A stretch of DNA of 64,000 bases. Origin: Perca fluviatilis (lineage: Eukaryota > Chordata > Actinopteri > Perciformes > Percidae). Positions 12,215 through 26,321 of this stretch are shown in pieces. A program made the translations under genes and the position numbers. The notes under the pieces were generated by a model. It saw nothing but the letters and a program-made list of their open reading frames with translations, was not told where the DNA came from and did not search any database. Positions within the stretch are counted from its first letter, which is position 1. Each line of letters opens with the position of its first letter. Location: contig NC_053118.1 of assembly GCF_010015445.1 (NCBI RefSeq), positions 15,854,437-15,918,436 on the forward strand, written 5' to 3'.

Positions 12215-12219
<5 letters not shown>

Positions 12220-12353
12220 AGACCAGTGCAGAGGCTTTATCTATTATTCATGAATTTGGTTTAATTGTGGGGATCCGATTTGCATAACCTCTCCTAGTTT
12301 GATCAAATATGCTCATCTATATTGCAGTCCTTTGACCTTGGCTGTGGGCAGGT

Positions 12354-12358
<5 letters not shown>

Positions 12359-12417
<59 letters not shown>
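12359..12417. repeat. (TG)n microsatellite
   Basis: Uninterrupted TG array of about 29 units, about 145 bp downstream of the CA array at 12161. Confidence 0.97.
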
Positions 12418-12420
<3 letters not shown>

Positions 12421-13043
12421 TGTTCACATATCGATGTGTGTGAGTGAGTATACAAGATGTTCAAGTGTACAAATGTTTTATTGCAGACACATACATGTAT
12501 ACACAATGATTATGAACATATTCCATGTGTGCTGAATAAATTAGTATTTGTGGGTGTGTGTAGGTGGGCCATGGCTGAACTTGTCTGATTCTTAATAGCT
12601 CCTGTCATCTATGAAAATGCTGGTCTGTCTATGAATGGTGTAGGCACCACAGGCATAGTTAATGTCAGCATAAATATAGTCTTTCAAACTGTCAACATGC
12701 TGCAAACTGAATTGGGGAGGTCACATTCCAAATATAATTGGTTACAAATAGGCTATTACAATCAAAAACTGCAATCAATAACATAACACAAAATAATCAT
12801 CGTTTTGGTTACCATGGAGATTGACTGCAGCAGCTCGCTTCGATGTTAAACAAACATGCTTTTCTAGCTGAAGAGTGTATATTTTTTAGTCAATATTAGC
12901 CCTTATTTTAAAAATGTGTATCAGCATATTAGACGTAAACTTAATAATTATTATCTGTATCTTCTATTCCACATTAAATGTTGTTGTAGTCTAAATTGTA
13001 ATCCAAACATGTAATCATTTACCTTCTCTGCAAAATTATAATA

Positions 13044-13081
<38 letters not shown>

Positions 13082-13791
13082 ACACACACACACACAACAA
13101 TTATGTGTGCCCATTCATTTTAGTCACTGGCCTGTAAAAATATGAGTGAATAAAAACGTTGTGGAATTGGCTGTTTAGTTAACTCTGACACATTTTCAAT
13201 ATCAGTGATTAATAATATTGGCAAGTCTTAGCTCCTTGCTTAATGGTACCTGGGTGCTTACCTGTAGGTGTTGGGCTCCATCCACATAGAGGTGTTTGCT
13301 ATCTTAACAGGAGACCTACAGTATAATAAATCAGACAGGATAATAATGTCCGGTCCCAGCACAAATGCTATAACCTTTGTGTTGGTGTGCAGTTTTTGGT
13401 TTGGGGCTGTTAAAGTGGCTATGACATGCATTTCGGCTTCTGTGGAATCAAATCAAAACAGAATTCCCAGTTTTCTTCTTAAATTAATAAAGAAAAAAAA
13501 TAAACAAGTTCACTATGTCTGGAAAACTAAATTGCCACAATAAGGAACTGAGATGGCACCAAATTGATTATCAAAAGAGTTTGGTTAATGATGTAGAAAG
13601 GCCTATAAACTGAAATGTGTAGAAATCATAGTAACATTTTCAATTGAGATAAATGGAGAAAAAATGGAAATATATTCTGAGGTGGCCTTTGGTCATGAGT
13701 GGCATAGCCCAAATTGACTAGTCAGAATTAGAGAGGACATTGCCCTTGCCCTGACTGTGGTCTGACATGAATGGGCTTTTAAATAGAGTTG
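12418..13791. other. Unassigned noncoding stretch
   Basis: No gene is recognised. An (AT)n tract with a few G interruptions sits at about 13042-13077, followed by a short CA run. Confidence 0.5.
13042..13077. repeat. (AT)n microsatellite
   Basis: Nearly uninterrupted AT array. Confidence 0.9.
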
Positions 13792-13907
13792 GGTATTGTT
13801 TCGATTTTTTCCGATACCGGTGCTAAAACGATACCTTTTTAAAATGGTGCCGGTTCCTAAACGGTGCCTGAACCGATACTTCTAAAAATCTATGCAGTAT
13901 ATATTTA

Positions 13908-14440
13908 CCGTGGATTTCCACCAGATGCGGAACGGCTGCGAAACGGCGGCGGAGTCATTAGATTTCCATTAAAGTCAATGTGTGCATTTCCACCTCCTGC
14001 ATAACGGCTGCATTCCCTCCGCAGCAGATACGCAGAGCTTCTAATTTTGCCAGATGCCGGAGAGCTCCGCAGAAATTCAGCACACGGCAGATAGTGCGGG
14101 ACAGGAAGTCGAGCACAGAAACAAAATAAATATCCGGTTAATTTTCTAAATAAAATACACCGTGCTCACGGCGGATTCCCTGCACTACACCTTGAAAACA
14201 CAGCACAGAGCTGTTTCCCCTCTACTCCTCTGGATGGAAACTAACTGTCGTTGGTTTTGTGGTTCTATTCTACGTGAATTCGTGAGAACTTGTGGGTCCT
14301 CGTGACTACAGCTGTCAGTCATGGCCGCAGCCGTGCCGCAACAAATCCGGACCTGGTGGGTATTGACGGACGGCGGAGCACGCAGCAGACACGCAGCGGA
14401 GCCGGTCCGCAGCCGTTACGCATGCTGTGGAAATGAGGAG
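13908..14440. mobile_element. hAT-type MITE with 8-bp target duplication
   Basis: The 533-bp body is flanked by TATATTTA on both sides (13900-13907 and 14441-14448). The ends are imperfect inverted repeats: left CCGTGGATTTCCACCAGATG, and the right end in reverse complement reads CTCCTCATTTCCACAGCATG; both continue CGNAACGGCTGCG. An 8-bp duplication is the hallmark of hAT transposition. The interior is GC-richer than the surroundings and contains no transposase; a short minus-strand frame has no known motif. Confidence 0.78.
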
Positions 14441-14733
14441 TATATTTAGTTCAAAAAGGAGCACAAAACGACAGTCAGCAACATTTAAGAACGGTTTGTT
14501 TATTGCTAAGGCCATATGGTCAAAATTAAATGATTTATTAAAAATGTAATAACAATAACTTATAACGATAACTTATTTCACCAGTAAATTACTGTTAAAC
14601 GACAAAAACAACCACTAGATGGGAAAAGGGTATTTTACAATAACAAGAAATGCACCACGAGGCTGGCGAGGCAAGTTGCAAATAAACATACCGTCTGTGT
14701 TTTTTTTTTCTGACAATGGCAGCTGCAGACTGC

Positions 14734-15662
14734 TTAAAGTGATGGTTCGGAGTAATTTCACCCTAGGGTCCTTTGCACCATGACCTCGAGCCAAACACCC
14801 CCCCAGAAGCTTTTTTCACCTGGGTCTAACATTGGGAGAGTTAGCGTAGAGTAGCGTTAGCCGCTGAATAGCTTAGCGCAGAGGCTAATGGATCCGAAGT
14901 GTCTCTTAACATTACCCCACTAATAATGCCCGAAATGATACCAAAGGTCTACACTAGTATATATAGGTTATGCACTCATAAAACGATGGATTGTAAAGTT
15001 TGTAAGTACACCAGAAGGTTATGTAAATAACACTTGCCTGCTGGCTTCTGCTCTCTGCTGTTGTTGTTGCTGCTGTAAGACGAGTGCTTAGGGACATCTA
15101 CAAATTACAACACCGAAAAGAGATGCAACAAAAATATTTTTTAATTTAACTTATTTTTTAAAGTAAGTGCTGTAGTATAACTAGCAGGAGACAAGTAATA
15201 ATTGAGGTAAGTTTGGAGACATTACCTTATTTAATCATTAAATTAATAAATATTTTGTTGCATCTCTTTTCGGTGTTGTAATTTGTAGAGTGTCCCTAAG
15301 CACTCTTACTGCCCGGTAGTAACAGCAGCAGCAGCAGCAGAGAGCAGAAGCCAGCAGGCAAGTGTTATTTACATAAACTTCTGGTGTACTTACAAATTTT
15401 ACAATCCATCGTTTTATGAGTGCATAACCTATTTGTACTACTTTAGACGTTTGGTATCATTTTTGGGCATTATTAGTGAGGTAATGTTAAGAGACACTTC
15501 GGATCCATTAGCCTCTGCGCTAAGCTATTCAGCTGATAACGCTACGCTACGCTAACGCTCCCAATGTTCGACCCAGGTGAAAAAAGCTTCTGGGGGGGTG
15601 TTTGGCTCGAGATCATGGTGCAAAGGACCCTAGGGTGAAATTACTCCGAACCATCACTTTAA
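14734..15662. mobile_element. Foldback transposon with TTAA target duplication
   Basis: TTAA lies at both ends (14734-14737 and 15659-15662). The arms, about 415 bp each (14734-15150 and 15240-15662), are inverted copies: the left starts AAAGTGATGGTTCGGAGTAA and the right ends with its exact complement. A loop of about 90 AT-rich bases separates them. The right arm holds a CAG triplet run near 15325-15342 matched by a CTG/TTG run in the left arm. TTAA targets suggest piggyBac- or Kolobok-type mobilisation in trans. There is no coding sequence. Confidence 0.85.
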
Positions 15663-15928
15663 CGTTGCGGTGTTGGAATCCTCTACAGTGAAAAAACAGT
15701 CACACTTTACACCGTTTAGCTGTCAGCATTTAACCATGTTTAATCCAGCTTCTAGCTAATGGTAGGCTAACGTTAGCTGCTGTCAAGTGTAATGTTAACT
15801 AGCATCCCGTGCAGCAATGCTTCTGTTGCCTCTAACGTCCGTTTCGGAGCATCAGAGAGCAGTGCAGGCATTTAAGTGGCACTGAAATCCGCGTTGCTAT
15901 TCGGTCTGGTAGATACCGGTCGTTAACG

Positions 15929-16855
15929 CCGCCTTCACGTTGGCACAGTAGATACGGCTTTGAAACGACCAGAAGTCATTCATTCTGGTCGTTTTCAGTC
16001 ATTTCCTATGAAGATTCGCAGACCGCGTGGGAATGGGTCTGAACCGATGTGGGTTCGTTGGTCATTCGGATGCGTTAAAAAAGTTGAACTCGTATGACAC
16101 AACATTACAACATTAGTGTGTAATTATAGAAAGGGCTAAAAGATCGATTCATTTTGGAGTATGGGAAAAGTTCTTCCATGCAGAAACAATGCATAGAATA
16201 CCTGCTATGGCTAAGTTGGTTAGCAACAGACATCTAACTATTGACATTATACCACTATATCACATTTAACCGACCTGACCTATCAACATCCTGGGCAACT
16301 TTTCTCCACGCAGCAGCCTTTCTGTTTATATCTTTATAGCCCTCAGCTGAGAGGTCATAGAGAATTGGAATTGGACAGAATGAGTCGTTCTAGTCTCTCC
16401 GCCATTTTGTTTCGCTTCCATTGCTTTCAGCGGTGTAGTAGAATGTACAACAGCTGGCTGGAGGCCAAAATCAGTTCTTTCAGACGCAAAAATACTGTAG
16501 GAGAACAAACGCAGATCTGAGGTGAAACTGTGTCCTATTGAGTTAAAAATGTTTTAGGCTGTGCAAAACATTGTGGTGATTTTAAGACGATTTTTAAACA
16601 ATTTGAGGAAAATCAGAGATGCATGAGTTCCTGATAAATTCATTTAGATCAGTATGTCTGTGCACTCAGTCGGCGGTTGTTATTACATATGTTATTATAT
16701 ATGTCCATTGACTGTTTGTGGCTGAAAGATAAAGATTGCCAAATTACTTCAGCAAAAAAAAAAAAAACTAGAGACCCATCTTGCGATAGGATCACACCAT
16801 CTCTAATGGCAAATTGGGTGAGGTGCATAACGTTTCCTACCCCCTTACTTCAGGC
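15929..16855. other. Repeat-like noncoding DNA
   Basis: No gene is seen. 15930-16085 has a MITE-like look: GAAACGACCAGAAGTCATTC is followed at once by ATTCTGGTCGTTTTCAGTCA, making a local inverted repeat around 15970-16002. 16300-16500 contains a CpG-bearing block without recognised identity. An A13 run is at about 16755-16767. Confidence 0.45.
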
Positions 16856-17616
16856 TAGGGCTTTGACTTTTGCCCCAAAATCATATTCGAAGTTCGTTTG
16901 TATATTAATATTAGTATTCGAATATATTTGAATATTTATTAATATTTTGACCATTAAATGCCTTCAGTTTAAAAAAAATATATTAAGTCAGACCCTGGAT
17001 TAAACACAAACAGTGTGCTTTCGACAGGAAGTTCGGAGCTTTCACCGTAGCCTACGTAAGTGGTCTGATGTTTATACTCGTGTGCTGGTGTGTGCGTCGA
17101 GCCAGTGTGTGTGGGCGGTGTTGCCAACTTAGCGACTTTTTTTCACAAAAGCGACTAGCGACAAATCTGGCGACTTTCTGTAGAAAAGACAGCGACTTTC
17201 TGTAAAATAAAAAAGAGTTGCCAGTATTGTCCAGCGAGCACGCAATGTATTTCTCTCCTGTGGAGCAGCCCCGCCCCCTCTGTGCTCTCTCCTCATGTGC
17301 AGCAGCACTGAGCAGGCAGGTAAAAAGGGGAAAAGGGACAGGGTGCGGCGCCGGTGTAGGTAGGAGAGACAGCGGAACGCGCCGGGAGAAAGACGCCGCT
17401 GAGCTGGCCTGGCCCTGGGCAAGCCTGCCTTCTTTGAGAATTAGGGGGGAATGCAACGCTACCGAGCCACGGCCGAGAGACGTGCGTCGCCGTGACGTGT
17501 AGTTGCATTTTGAAATGCGTAAAAAAGCCTCATCAAAATAAATAAATAATATTTATCATTATTTTTTTTAATATTCGAATGATATTCGAATAACGAAGTT
17601 CGGAGTCAAAGCCCTA
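16856..17616. mobile_element. hAT-type non-autonomous element with target duplication
   Basis: The termini are TAGGGCTTTGACTTTTGCC on the left and, in reverse complement, TAGGGCTTTGACTCCGAACT on the right, sharing a perfect 13-bp start. The 8-bp target CTTCAGGC flanks both sides (16848-16855 and 17617-17624). The interior has an AT-rich subterminal zone of ATTCGAATAT words and a GC/CpG-rich core (about 17220-17500). Open frames in the core have no transposase motif. Non-autonomous hAT element, strongly supported by ends plus duplication. Confidence 0.85.
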
Positions 17617-17624
17617 CTTCAGGC

Positions 17625-17935
17625 TCAACGCCTGTCCAGTTTTGTGACTGAATCTTGCACGGTTATGACGCTTACGCAGTAACCAAATCTGGCTTCAGAC
17701 AGACAGACAGACATTTAAACAACTGGCAAAGTACTAAAAACCATCTCTGTGGTAGTTCCCGCTACAGTAGGTGTCTCCAGGACCACATGTTGCCGCGATG
17801 ACACACACAAAGACTCGAAAGGTTAAAAACAATACCGGCATTGCAGCCGTGGCTGTTAAAAATGACTTCACATTGTATCTGAACACTGCAACTAATAAAT
17901 ACTGGAGGGTCATCAGTCCAGTTTTTTTAGGTCCC
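17625..17935. other. Unassigned stretch between two hAT-type elements
   Basis: No gene is seen; a short (CAGA)n run lies near 17696-17712. Confidence 0.5.
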
Positions 17936-18999
17936 CAGGGCTCCAGACTGCGACCAAATGGTCGACCAAAATTTTAGAGTGTGCGACTAAATTTTACATT
18001 CAGTCGCACATGTGCGACCAGTAAATTTGCCCCCTTTTTTACACTTAAACGTGGAAATTTCGGTACCTAAGAGCGTGTAAGCACAAAGCTTATCTGTCCT
18101 CTCTGCATAGCGACAGAGAGCGGAGCTCCGGCGCGCGCACACACGCGCGCAGAGGTGCGGACGGAGCAGACTCGTCGGCTCTGCAGTTTTGTTGAAGTTA
18201 CAGTTAGTCACGGAAATGCCGATAAAGTGGTTGCAAGTGTGGTTACATTTTTTCAAAACTTCACACAGACAGCGTTTGCTGCGATATTATATTAATATCG
18301 AGGCGAAAGCAGTCGCGGGGCTGTTGACGTTACACTTCCTGTGAGTCAAGCAGGCACAATGTTGGTTTATCTGCCCTGGGGACTGACTGACAGGCTGAAG
18401 GCAGCTTGAGTTCTACAGCACCTCTCAGCAACAAGGCAATTCAAAGTGCTTTACATGAAACATTAAAGAGCAATTAAAAACGGTCATGATGAAAATAAAA
18501 CAGGCTAAAAAAGAATAATATAAATACAAGAATAAAAGTTACAGTGAGTAACAAATTAATAATTATTCAATTCAAGGTTGTAGGGCAGGTTTGGGAGGAG
18601 AGAGGGAGGGGTTTATTTTTATTTTAGTTTAGTAGCCTAAACAATGCATGTTTAATTTTAAGTTGAATTCATTGTAATTGTAGACTGGAGACTAGAGCTG
18701 GTATATTTAAAAAAAAATTTTTACTGTCATGACAGCGATGGTGCTGTAGGTTTACCTTCTATGTTGCATCTTCAAAAGTGCAAAATAAAATGTGAAACAA
18801 AATTTGAAACATCACATTGTAATTTCTGCATCTATTATCAAAGTGTTTATTAGTAATACTGTGGAAATTAGTATAAATGTGAATATTTGGTTAGCATGTT
18901 GTTTTACGGTGTGTGCCCCTAAATTTTGTAGTTGCGCCCCTAAAATTTTCAGTTGGGGGCCACTGTGCTCATAGTGAAAAAAGTTAGTCTGGAGCCCTG
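17936..18999. mobile_element. hAT-type element with CAGGGCTCCAGACT ends
   Basis: The perfect 14-bp inverted termini CAGGGCTCCAGACT are at both ends. The left end continues GCGACCAAATGGTCGACC, a motif set (GTGCGAC repeats) characteristic of a common fish hAT-type repeat; the right end contains repeated GCGCCCCTAAAATTTT-like words. I could not find a convincing 8-bp target duplication, so the flanks have changed or the ends are off by a base or two. No intact transposase frame. Another repeat fragment appears at 18411-18570 inside it. Confidence 0.75.
18411..18570 (+). mobile_element. Interspersed repeat fragment within hAT-type element
   Basis: It contains CTCAGCAACAAGGCAATTCA followed by AAGTGCTTTACATGAAACAT, a widely dispersed fish repeat segment often seen near retroposon ends. 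It is followed by A-rich sequence. Its boundaries and superfamily are uncertain. Confidence 0.5.
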
Positions 19000-19365
19000 G
19001 TCCTCTAATGGGTGACCCTGGTTCATAACGTTGTACAAAAAGGAACATGGCTCTGGCCCTAATAACAAAAATATTTTTTTGTATTCTCCTTCCCTTACTC
19101 TTTCCTTGACTCCACTAATAGTAATTCAGCTCTCTACTAAGGCACACATTTTAACATCTGAGCCATCCAATGCTAACAATGTGGAATTAACATAGCAAGC
19201 CAGATTTATTACAACAATTAAGTTGACATGACAGTATACTTGTAAATCGTCAATACCTTTACCTTATTCACATCTCTTAAATCATTTCAAAAGCCCTCCA
19301 TGTCATCCTGGCCTCTTGGTTGGAGCTGCTGCCTCAGACCTTAAGTCTAAACCACATTTTATGGA
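19000..19365. other. Unassigned noncoding stretch
   Basis: No gene or repeat is recognised. Confidence 0.5.
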
Positions 19366-19483
19366 TGGATGAGCAGACAGATGGATGGGGGGATCGATGG
19401 ACCGAATTGGCAGACAGATGGACGGATGAACAAATGGATGGTTGGATAAGTGGATGGGGGAATGGATGGATGGATGGATGGGC
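19366..19483. repeat. Degenerate (GGAT)n minisatellite-like array
   Basis: A run of GGATGGAT, GATGGACC and CAGACAGATGG units ending in a clean (GGAT)n segment at about 19464-19480. Confidence 0.85.
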
Positions 19484-19542
19484 ATTTTAACACATGGCTG
19501 TCTGCATTCCTGTCATGTCCAAAGCTGATTTTTCACCCAGCT

Positions 19543-19627
<85 letters not shown>
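19543..19627. repeat. (TG)n microsatellite
   Basis: TG array with two TATG interruptions near 19561-19568. Confidence 0.96.
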
Positions 19628-19630
<3 letters not shown>

Positions 19631-22347
19631 ATAAAGGCAACAACTTTTGTTTTTACGTGTGTCAAGCAGCTGCGTTCAGCGGACAGGTTATCTTGCAGGG
19701 ATGTGCCTCAGACGGCAAAATGATATTTATTCAGAGGGGCAGATTTGATTTCCGCTTGGACCATTTCCTACTGTAGGCTCCATGTTGTTTAATCTCATCC
19801 CATGAGATTCTGCAAATTTGTGAGACGTGATGCATACAGGCATATTGAAGGTGTGTTTTTATAGGGGAAAAAATTAAATGTGAAGTTTTAAACATGGCGA
19901 AAGGGAGACTTTCATGTCACACTTGTAGTGGCATACATAAATACTGGTTTACCAATATGCCAACCAATATGTGGGTGTGCAGTGCACTGTAAGTACATAT
20001 TGTAACCAGACCTACACTACATGTGTGCCTGTATGTTTATGTAGTTGAATCACACCGATGAAAACAAATCCCTAAATTCTTGATGTTTCCATCATTTAAA
20101 GCCAGACTTGTATGTGTTAATGTGTTAACATGTATGAATACAAAGCAATATAGACATACTGCAGCTACCCTAATGGCTACATGGCAATAGCCATCTAAGC
20201 TGTCCCTTGAGGCTTAAAACCACATAAACCACAGATGGTATAATTCAATTTGCTTGGATCCATCATTTCATAAACTGCTTATTCATTTGTGTTGAATGGA
20301 TCCTGTGTTTATTATATGTAGATGATAAGTGACATAACACTACTAATTGTTAAAACAGTCTGTACATTGTATGTTACTTTTTTATTATATATTATTTACA
20401 GGTTAAAAAGTTTTGGATTACTTATTTAATGTTTTATTGATCTTGTAAATCCACTTTGTGTTTGCCTTTGCTTCTCTACCCCACTCAGAGGTTTAAGCTG
20501 TAAATAGCAATAACCTTACTAGAGAAAAGAACTGGGAATGAGTCATTAATTATGAGACAATGGTTTGGCGAGAGGCCGCTGAGTGCAATCTATGAATTAG
20601 GAGCTGGCCAACAGTCACCCATTTGCATGATACTGGGGGACTAAATTGCGATTCCAGAGATCTATTGAGAATCATTTGTGGGGCAAAGCTAATGCATCTA
20701 AGTCAAAGGAAGCTAGGCACACATTCATAATAAATTATCCCTCATCTATGCAATCACTTGAAGAAATGATTGCTCTCTTCTCTCTCATTAGCATTTCCTC
20801 TCAATTTCTGTCCTGTGTCTTTCTCTTTCCCCTTTTATTTCCTTCTGTACTTCATTCTTTCGTCTGTGAGACTCAAAGGCACAAATGCATACCATTATCC
20901 AAGTGCACTCTAGTTCCACCTTCCCTGAGCCAGACTGTTGCTCACTGCCATTTAGGTGAATGTCTGCAATGCATAGTAATGACATCAATTACTGAGAGCT
21001 TTTTCTTCGAACATCCCACAAAAGTAAAAGCACAACTAATGTCTGTATGAATAAGGGAAGATGGGCTTTCAGGAGCATGGATGCAAGGGTTTGTATAACT
21101 ACAGGAAGAAGAAAAACGGCACACTAGAGAATAAAAAAATCAACATCCATTCAGCTTGTGGTCATTCTTTATTTTAGCTTTAAGTGTCTTCATTTAGGAC
21201 ATGATTTTTTTAACCCTTATTTTATCAGGTGAAGTAGTTTGAGAATTATTGGGTTAAAATTGCAACATTAACAAGTATAAGATGCCATGCAAAACCATAA
21301 TGTCAGTGTTGAATGCAACACCAAGCCATCTTGCTTTTAAAATCACTATATGAACATCACAAGCTATTTTATAATTGCCAATGCAGGTTGCACAAGGCGA
21401 CATACCCTTATATTCAAGGATAAAGGATAGTGAGACAGAGAGAGAGACACACACACACATGAAGAAAGAAAAATAGAGATAGATGCACAGAGACTGTGTA
21501 ATATCCTGTGTCTGTAATCCATTTCCAGCTGGACCATCTGCAACCCTGTCAATGTAGCTATAATTAAAGGTTACGACAGCCGAGGCCACCCGGCAGGGGG
21601 TCTGCCTGCCCCGGCCCATGAAGCACGTCAAACGCACCCCTTCACCCTCCACTGTCCTTCTGCATTGCCCCTAATCTGGTGTGACATCCAATGGGAAACA
21701 ATGCAGAAAAGGGGTTTTCCTTAGGAATCTTTTTGCCAACACTGCTCCAATCTAATGACCAACATTGAAAACACATAGTTTGACTAAATTGAGTTTTTAA
21801 TATTTCCTTTCATTTAAATCATCCTCAAGCAGGTAACTTCAAGTAGTCAGCTTAAATAATTTGATGTAATCATAATCAGAGGGGGAAAGAAAAACATCTA
21901 AAAATGGACAAAAATGTAACAATGATACTAGATTATTTAATTCCCTTCTTGCTAACAAGTTTGATCGGACATAGGCTTTTTTTATGACAGAAGCTTAGCA
22001 AATCTTACAAAAGTGATGAATATATATTTTTGCTAACTTTACCATTTTTGCAGTGCTGCCTTTCTGTGAACCTTTCCATTCTGTCCTGTCTGTGCGGATG
22101 GAAAAAAAAATAAGGTTAACTGGGGTGGACTGTGTGTTGTGGCAAATCTTGGGAATTCCCGGTTGCCGAGATGTAATTGTAAGTGAAGAGGGACTTGTGC
22201 GTCTCTCCTTGGGCAATGCATATAGGCTACTGCTGGTATTCATAGATAGAGGCTACTCAGCTTAGGCCGAGGAGATCTGGAGGCGGCTAGACATCCTGCA
22301 TACATAACTATCACCCCACCACACAAACACACAAATCACCCTCTACT

Positions 22348-22349
<2 letters not shown>
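19628..22349. other. Unassigned noncoding stretch
   Basis: No coding exon is recognised. A GA/CA-rich patch lies at 21431-21480. The part at 20480-20745 is listed separately as a possible regulatory element. Open frames here lack recognisable motifs. Confidence 0.5.
20480..20745. promoter_or_regulatory. Candidate conserved noncoding element
   Basis: A stretch free of simple repeats with clustered motifs: TCATTAATTATGAGAC (homeodomain-like TAATTA core), ATTTGCAT (octamer-like), and AAGCTAATGC. Such composition is typical of developmental enhancers in fish gene deserts. This is inference from motif texture only; no conservation could be tested. Confidence 0.25.

Positions 22350-22414
<65 letters not shown>
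22350..22414. repeat. (CA)n microsatellite
   Basis: Uninterrupted CA array of about 32 units. Confidence 0.97.
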
Positions 22415-22418
<4 letters not shown>

Positions 22419-22468
22419 TCTACTGTTTGTAACATTTAGTTATCTTGGCTCACACTAGCAGAAAGAAT

Positions 22469-22480
22469 CCCCCCCCCCCC
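22469..22480. repeat. C12 homopolymer
   Basis: A run of 12 cytosines just downstream of the CA array. Confidence 0.9.
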
Positions 22481-23021
22481 GCAGAACTGCCACAACAGTG
22501 AAACACTGTTTGCAATTCTTTTCTCTATCTACTGTATCTATCGCCCTCTTTCTATGTGATTCTTTTTTGTTTTGGAGGCTGTAGTTTGTGGCGCCATATA
22601 CTGAAACATTTTAGAAATAAAATGATGTAATAATATATATATAATAATAATAATAATAATAAACTAGCAGCTTCATGGATTTGCCTGTTAAGTAAACAGT
22701 ATTATTCAGAACAAAAAGTGTCCTGTTAGATTCACTGTGCTGTGTTATCACACTCCTTTCTTGCCCATTTACCTGTCTGTTCAGTAGTATTGATTTTAGT
22801 GAAGAAAGTTTTGTTTTGGTTTTCTTAGAAGAGAAAGTGAGTGGAGTGAGTATGTGAGAAAGTTGCAGCGGTACAAACAAAGTAGCAGAAAAAGCACCAG
22901 AGATATGCTATTCTATTGTTTTCTGTGGGGGATGCTGTGGAGCGGTGTCTGTGCCAGATTCTCTTATTAGAGTGGCAACAAGTGCAGGTATAAGTACTCC
23001 ACTTGGACAACGTCCAACCAA

Positions 23022-23024
<3 letters not shown>
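22481..23024. other. Unassigned stretch with (TAA)n run
   Basis: No gene is seen. A short (TAA)n array of about seven units lies near 22642-22663. Confidence 0.55.

Positions 23025-23099
<75 letters not shown>
23025..23099. repeat. (CA)n microsatellite
   Basis: Uninterrupted array of about 37 CA units; Cys-Val open frames on the minus strand are artefacts. Confidence 0.97.
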
Positions 23100-25351
<2,252 letters not shown>

Positions 25352-26318
25352 TTTGTGCGTATGTTTTAGAAAAAGATACAGACACGAATATATATACAAA
25401 CACAGAGAGAGAGAGAGAACTGGGGGGAACTGCATATCATCCTGTGTGGGTATTTTGCTTATGGGTGACATTCATTTTCAATTATGTGTATGTGTGTGGG
25501 CTTGTTTGGGGGCAATTTGTGGTGTGTCTCAGTGTCGGAAAGGAGTATCTGTGTGTTGGGGACATCCATTCACAAGTGGTGATAGTGTCATGATGAGAGA
25601 CAGCCAGGGGCCTTAGGACCCAAGGATGCAAAGACCCCTGACACATCTACCTCCAGGTGTGTGTGACAGAGAGAGACACCAGCATTTATATGTGTCTAGC
25701 AGCCCTATGTGGTGTGTGTATGGGGGCATGTGCTTATGCTGTAGTGTCAATAGGCTGCAGTAATAACCAGCACCAGAGGGAGACATTGGGCACTTTTTTT
25801 AGAGGCCATCCTGACTTTTCTGACCTATACTATTATACTGAAAACAGTTAAAGGAAAGAAATAACATATATTCAGATAGATAAGAAGAGAAAGAAGGAGA
25901 GGCTAGTTGAGCTGACAGATCGCAGGAGCCTTGGAGCAGGGCCCAGTTGTCCTCTGTGTATGGTTGGCTGTGGGGTAGGTGATGTCAACCCCTGACAGGT
26001 AATTTGGTCTGAGTTGGACTCCCTGGGGCCAACAACACACATACTGTACACTAACCCAACACACACATACACACACTCACACGTTTGTATACACTCACAT
26101 GCACATGCACTGTCTCAAACCTGGCCCAAATCCCCTTAGCTACTCTATATTTGGGCGTGCTCTTCAAAAGGACATTAAGAAGTAACACATGCAACAGTGT
26201 CAAGTGTTCTTACAACAGAGCAAGGGGTCCAAATCGGGAAAAAAAAAACTATTTGAAAGGTTCAGTGGAACACATTTCCGGGCACTTCGTGCATTTGTCA
26301 GTTGAAAACAACACACTC
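25352..26318. other. Unassigned noncoding stretch
   Basis: No gene is seen. A (GA)n run is at 25403-25418 and CA-rich patches at 26034-26110. Confidence 0.5.
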
Positions 26319-26321
26319 TTA

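Larger units (their letters stand above)
13792..15928. mobile_element. hAT-like element hosting two nested insertions
   Basis: The left end carries GAGTTGGGTATTGTTTCGAT, then CCGATACCGGTGC and a recurrent GGTGCCGG/CCTAAACGG theme, typical of a fish hAT-type repeat rich in GATACCGG motifs. The right part contains GGTAGATACCGGTCGTTAACG near 15908-15928. Two other elements with clear target duplications (13908-14440 and 14734-15662) interrupt it. No transposase is seen. The outer boundaries, especially the right one, are inferred. Confidence 0.45.

Noticed and set aside
12161..12417. CRISPR-like or phage-like repeat arrangement
   Set aside because: Simple CA and TG microsatellites; no spaced repeats, and the window is vertebrate.
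17052..17508. Overlapping open frames on both strands as a small gene
   Set aside because: They sit in the GC-rich core of a hAT-type element defined by its ends and 8-bp duplication.
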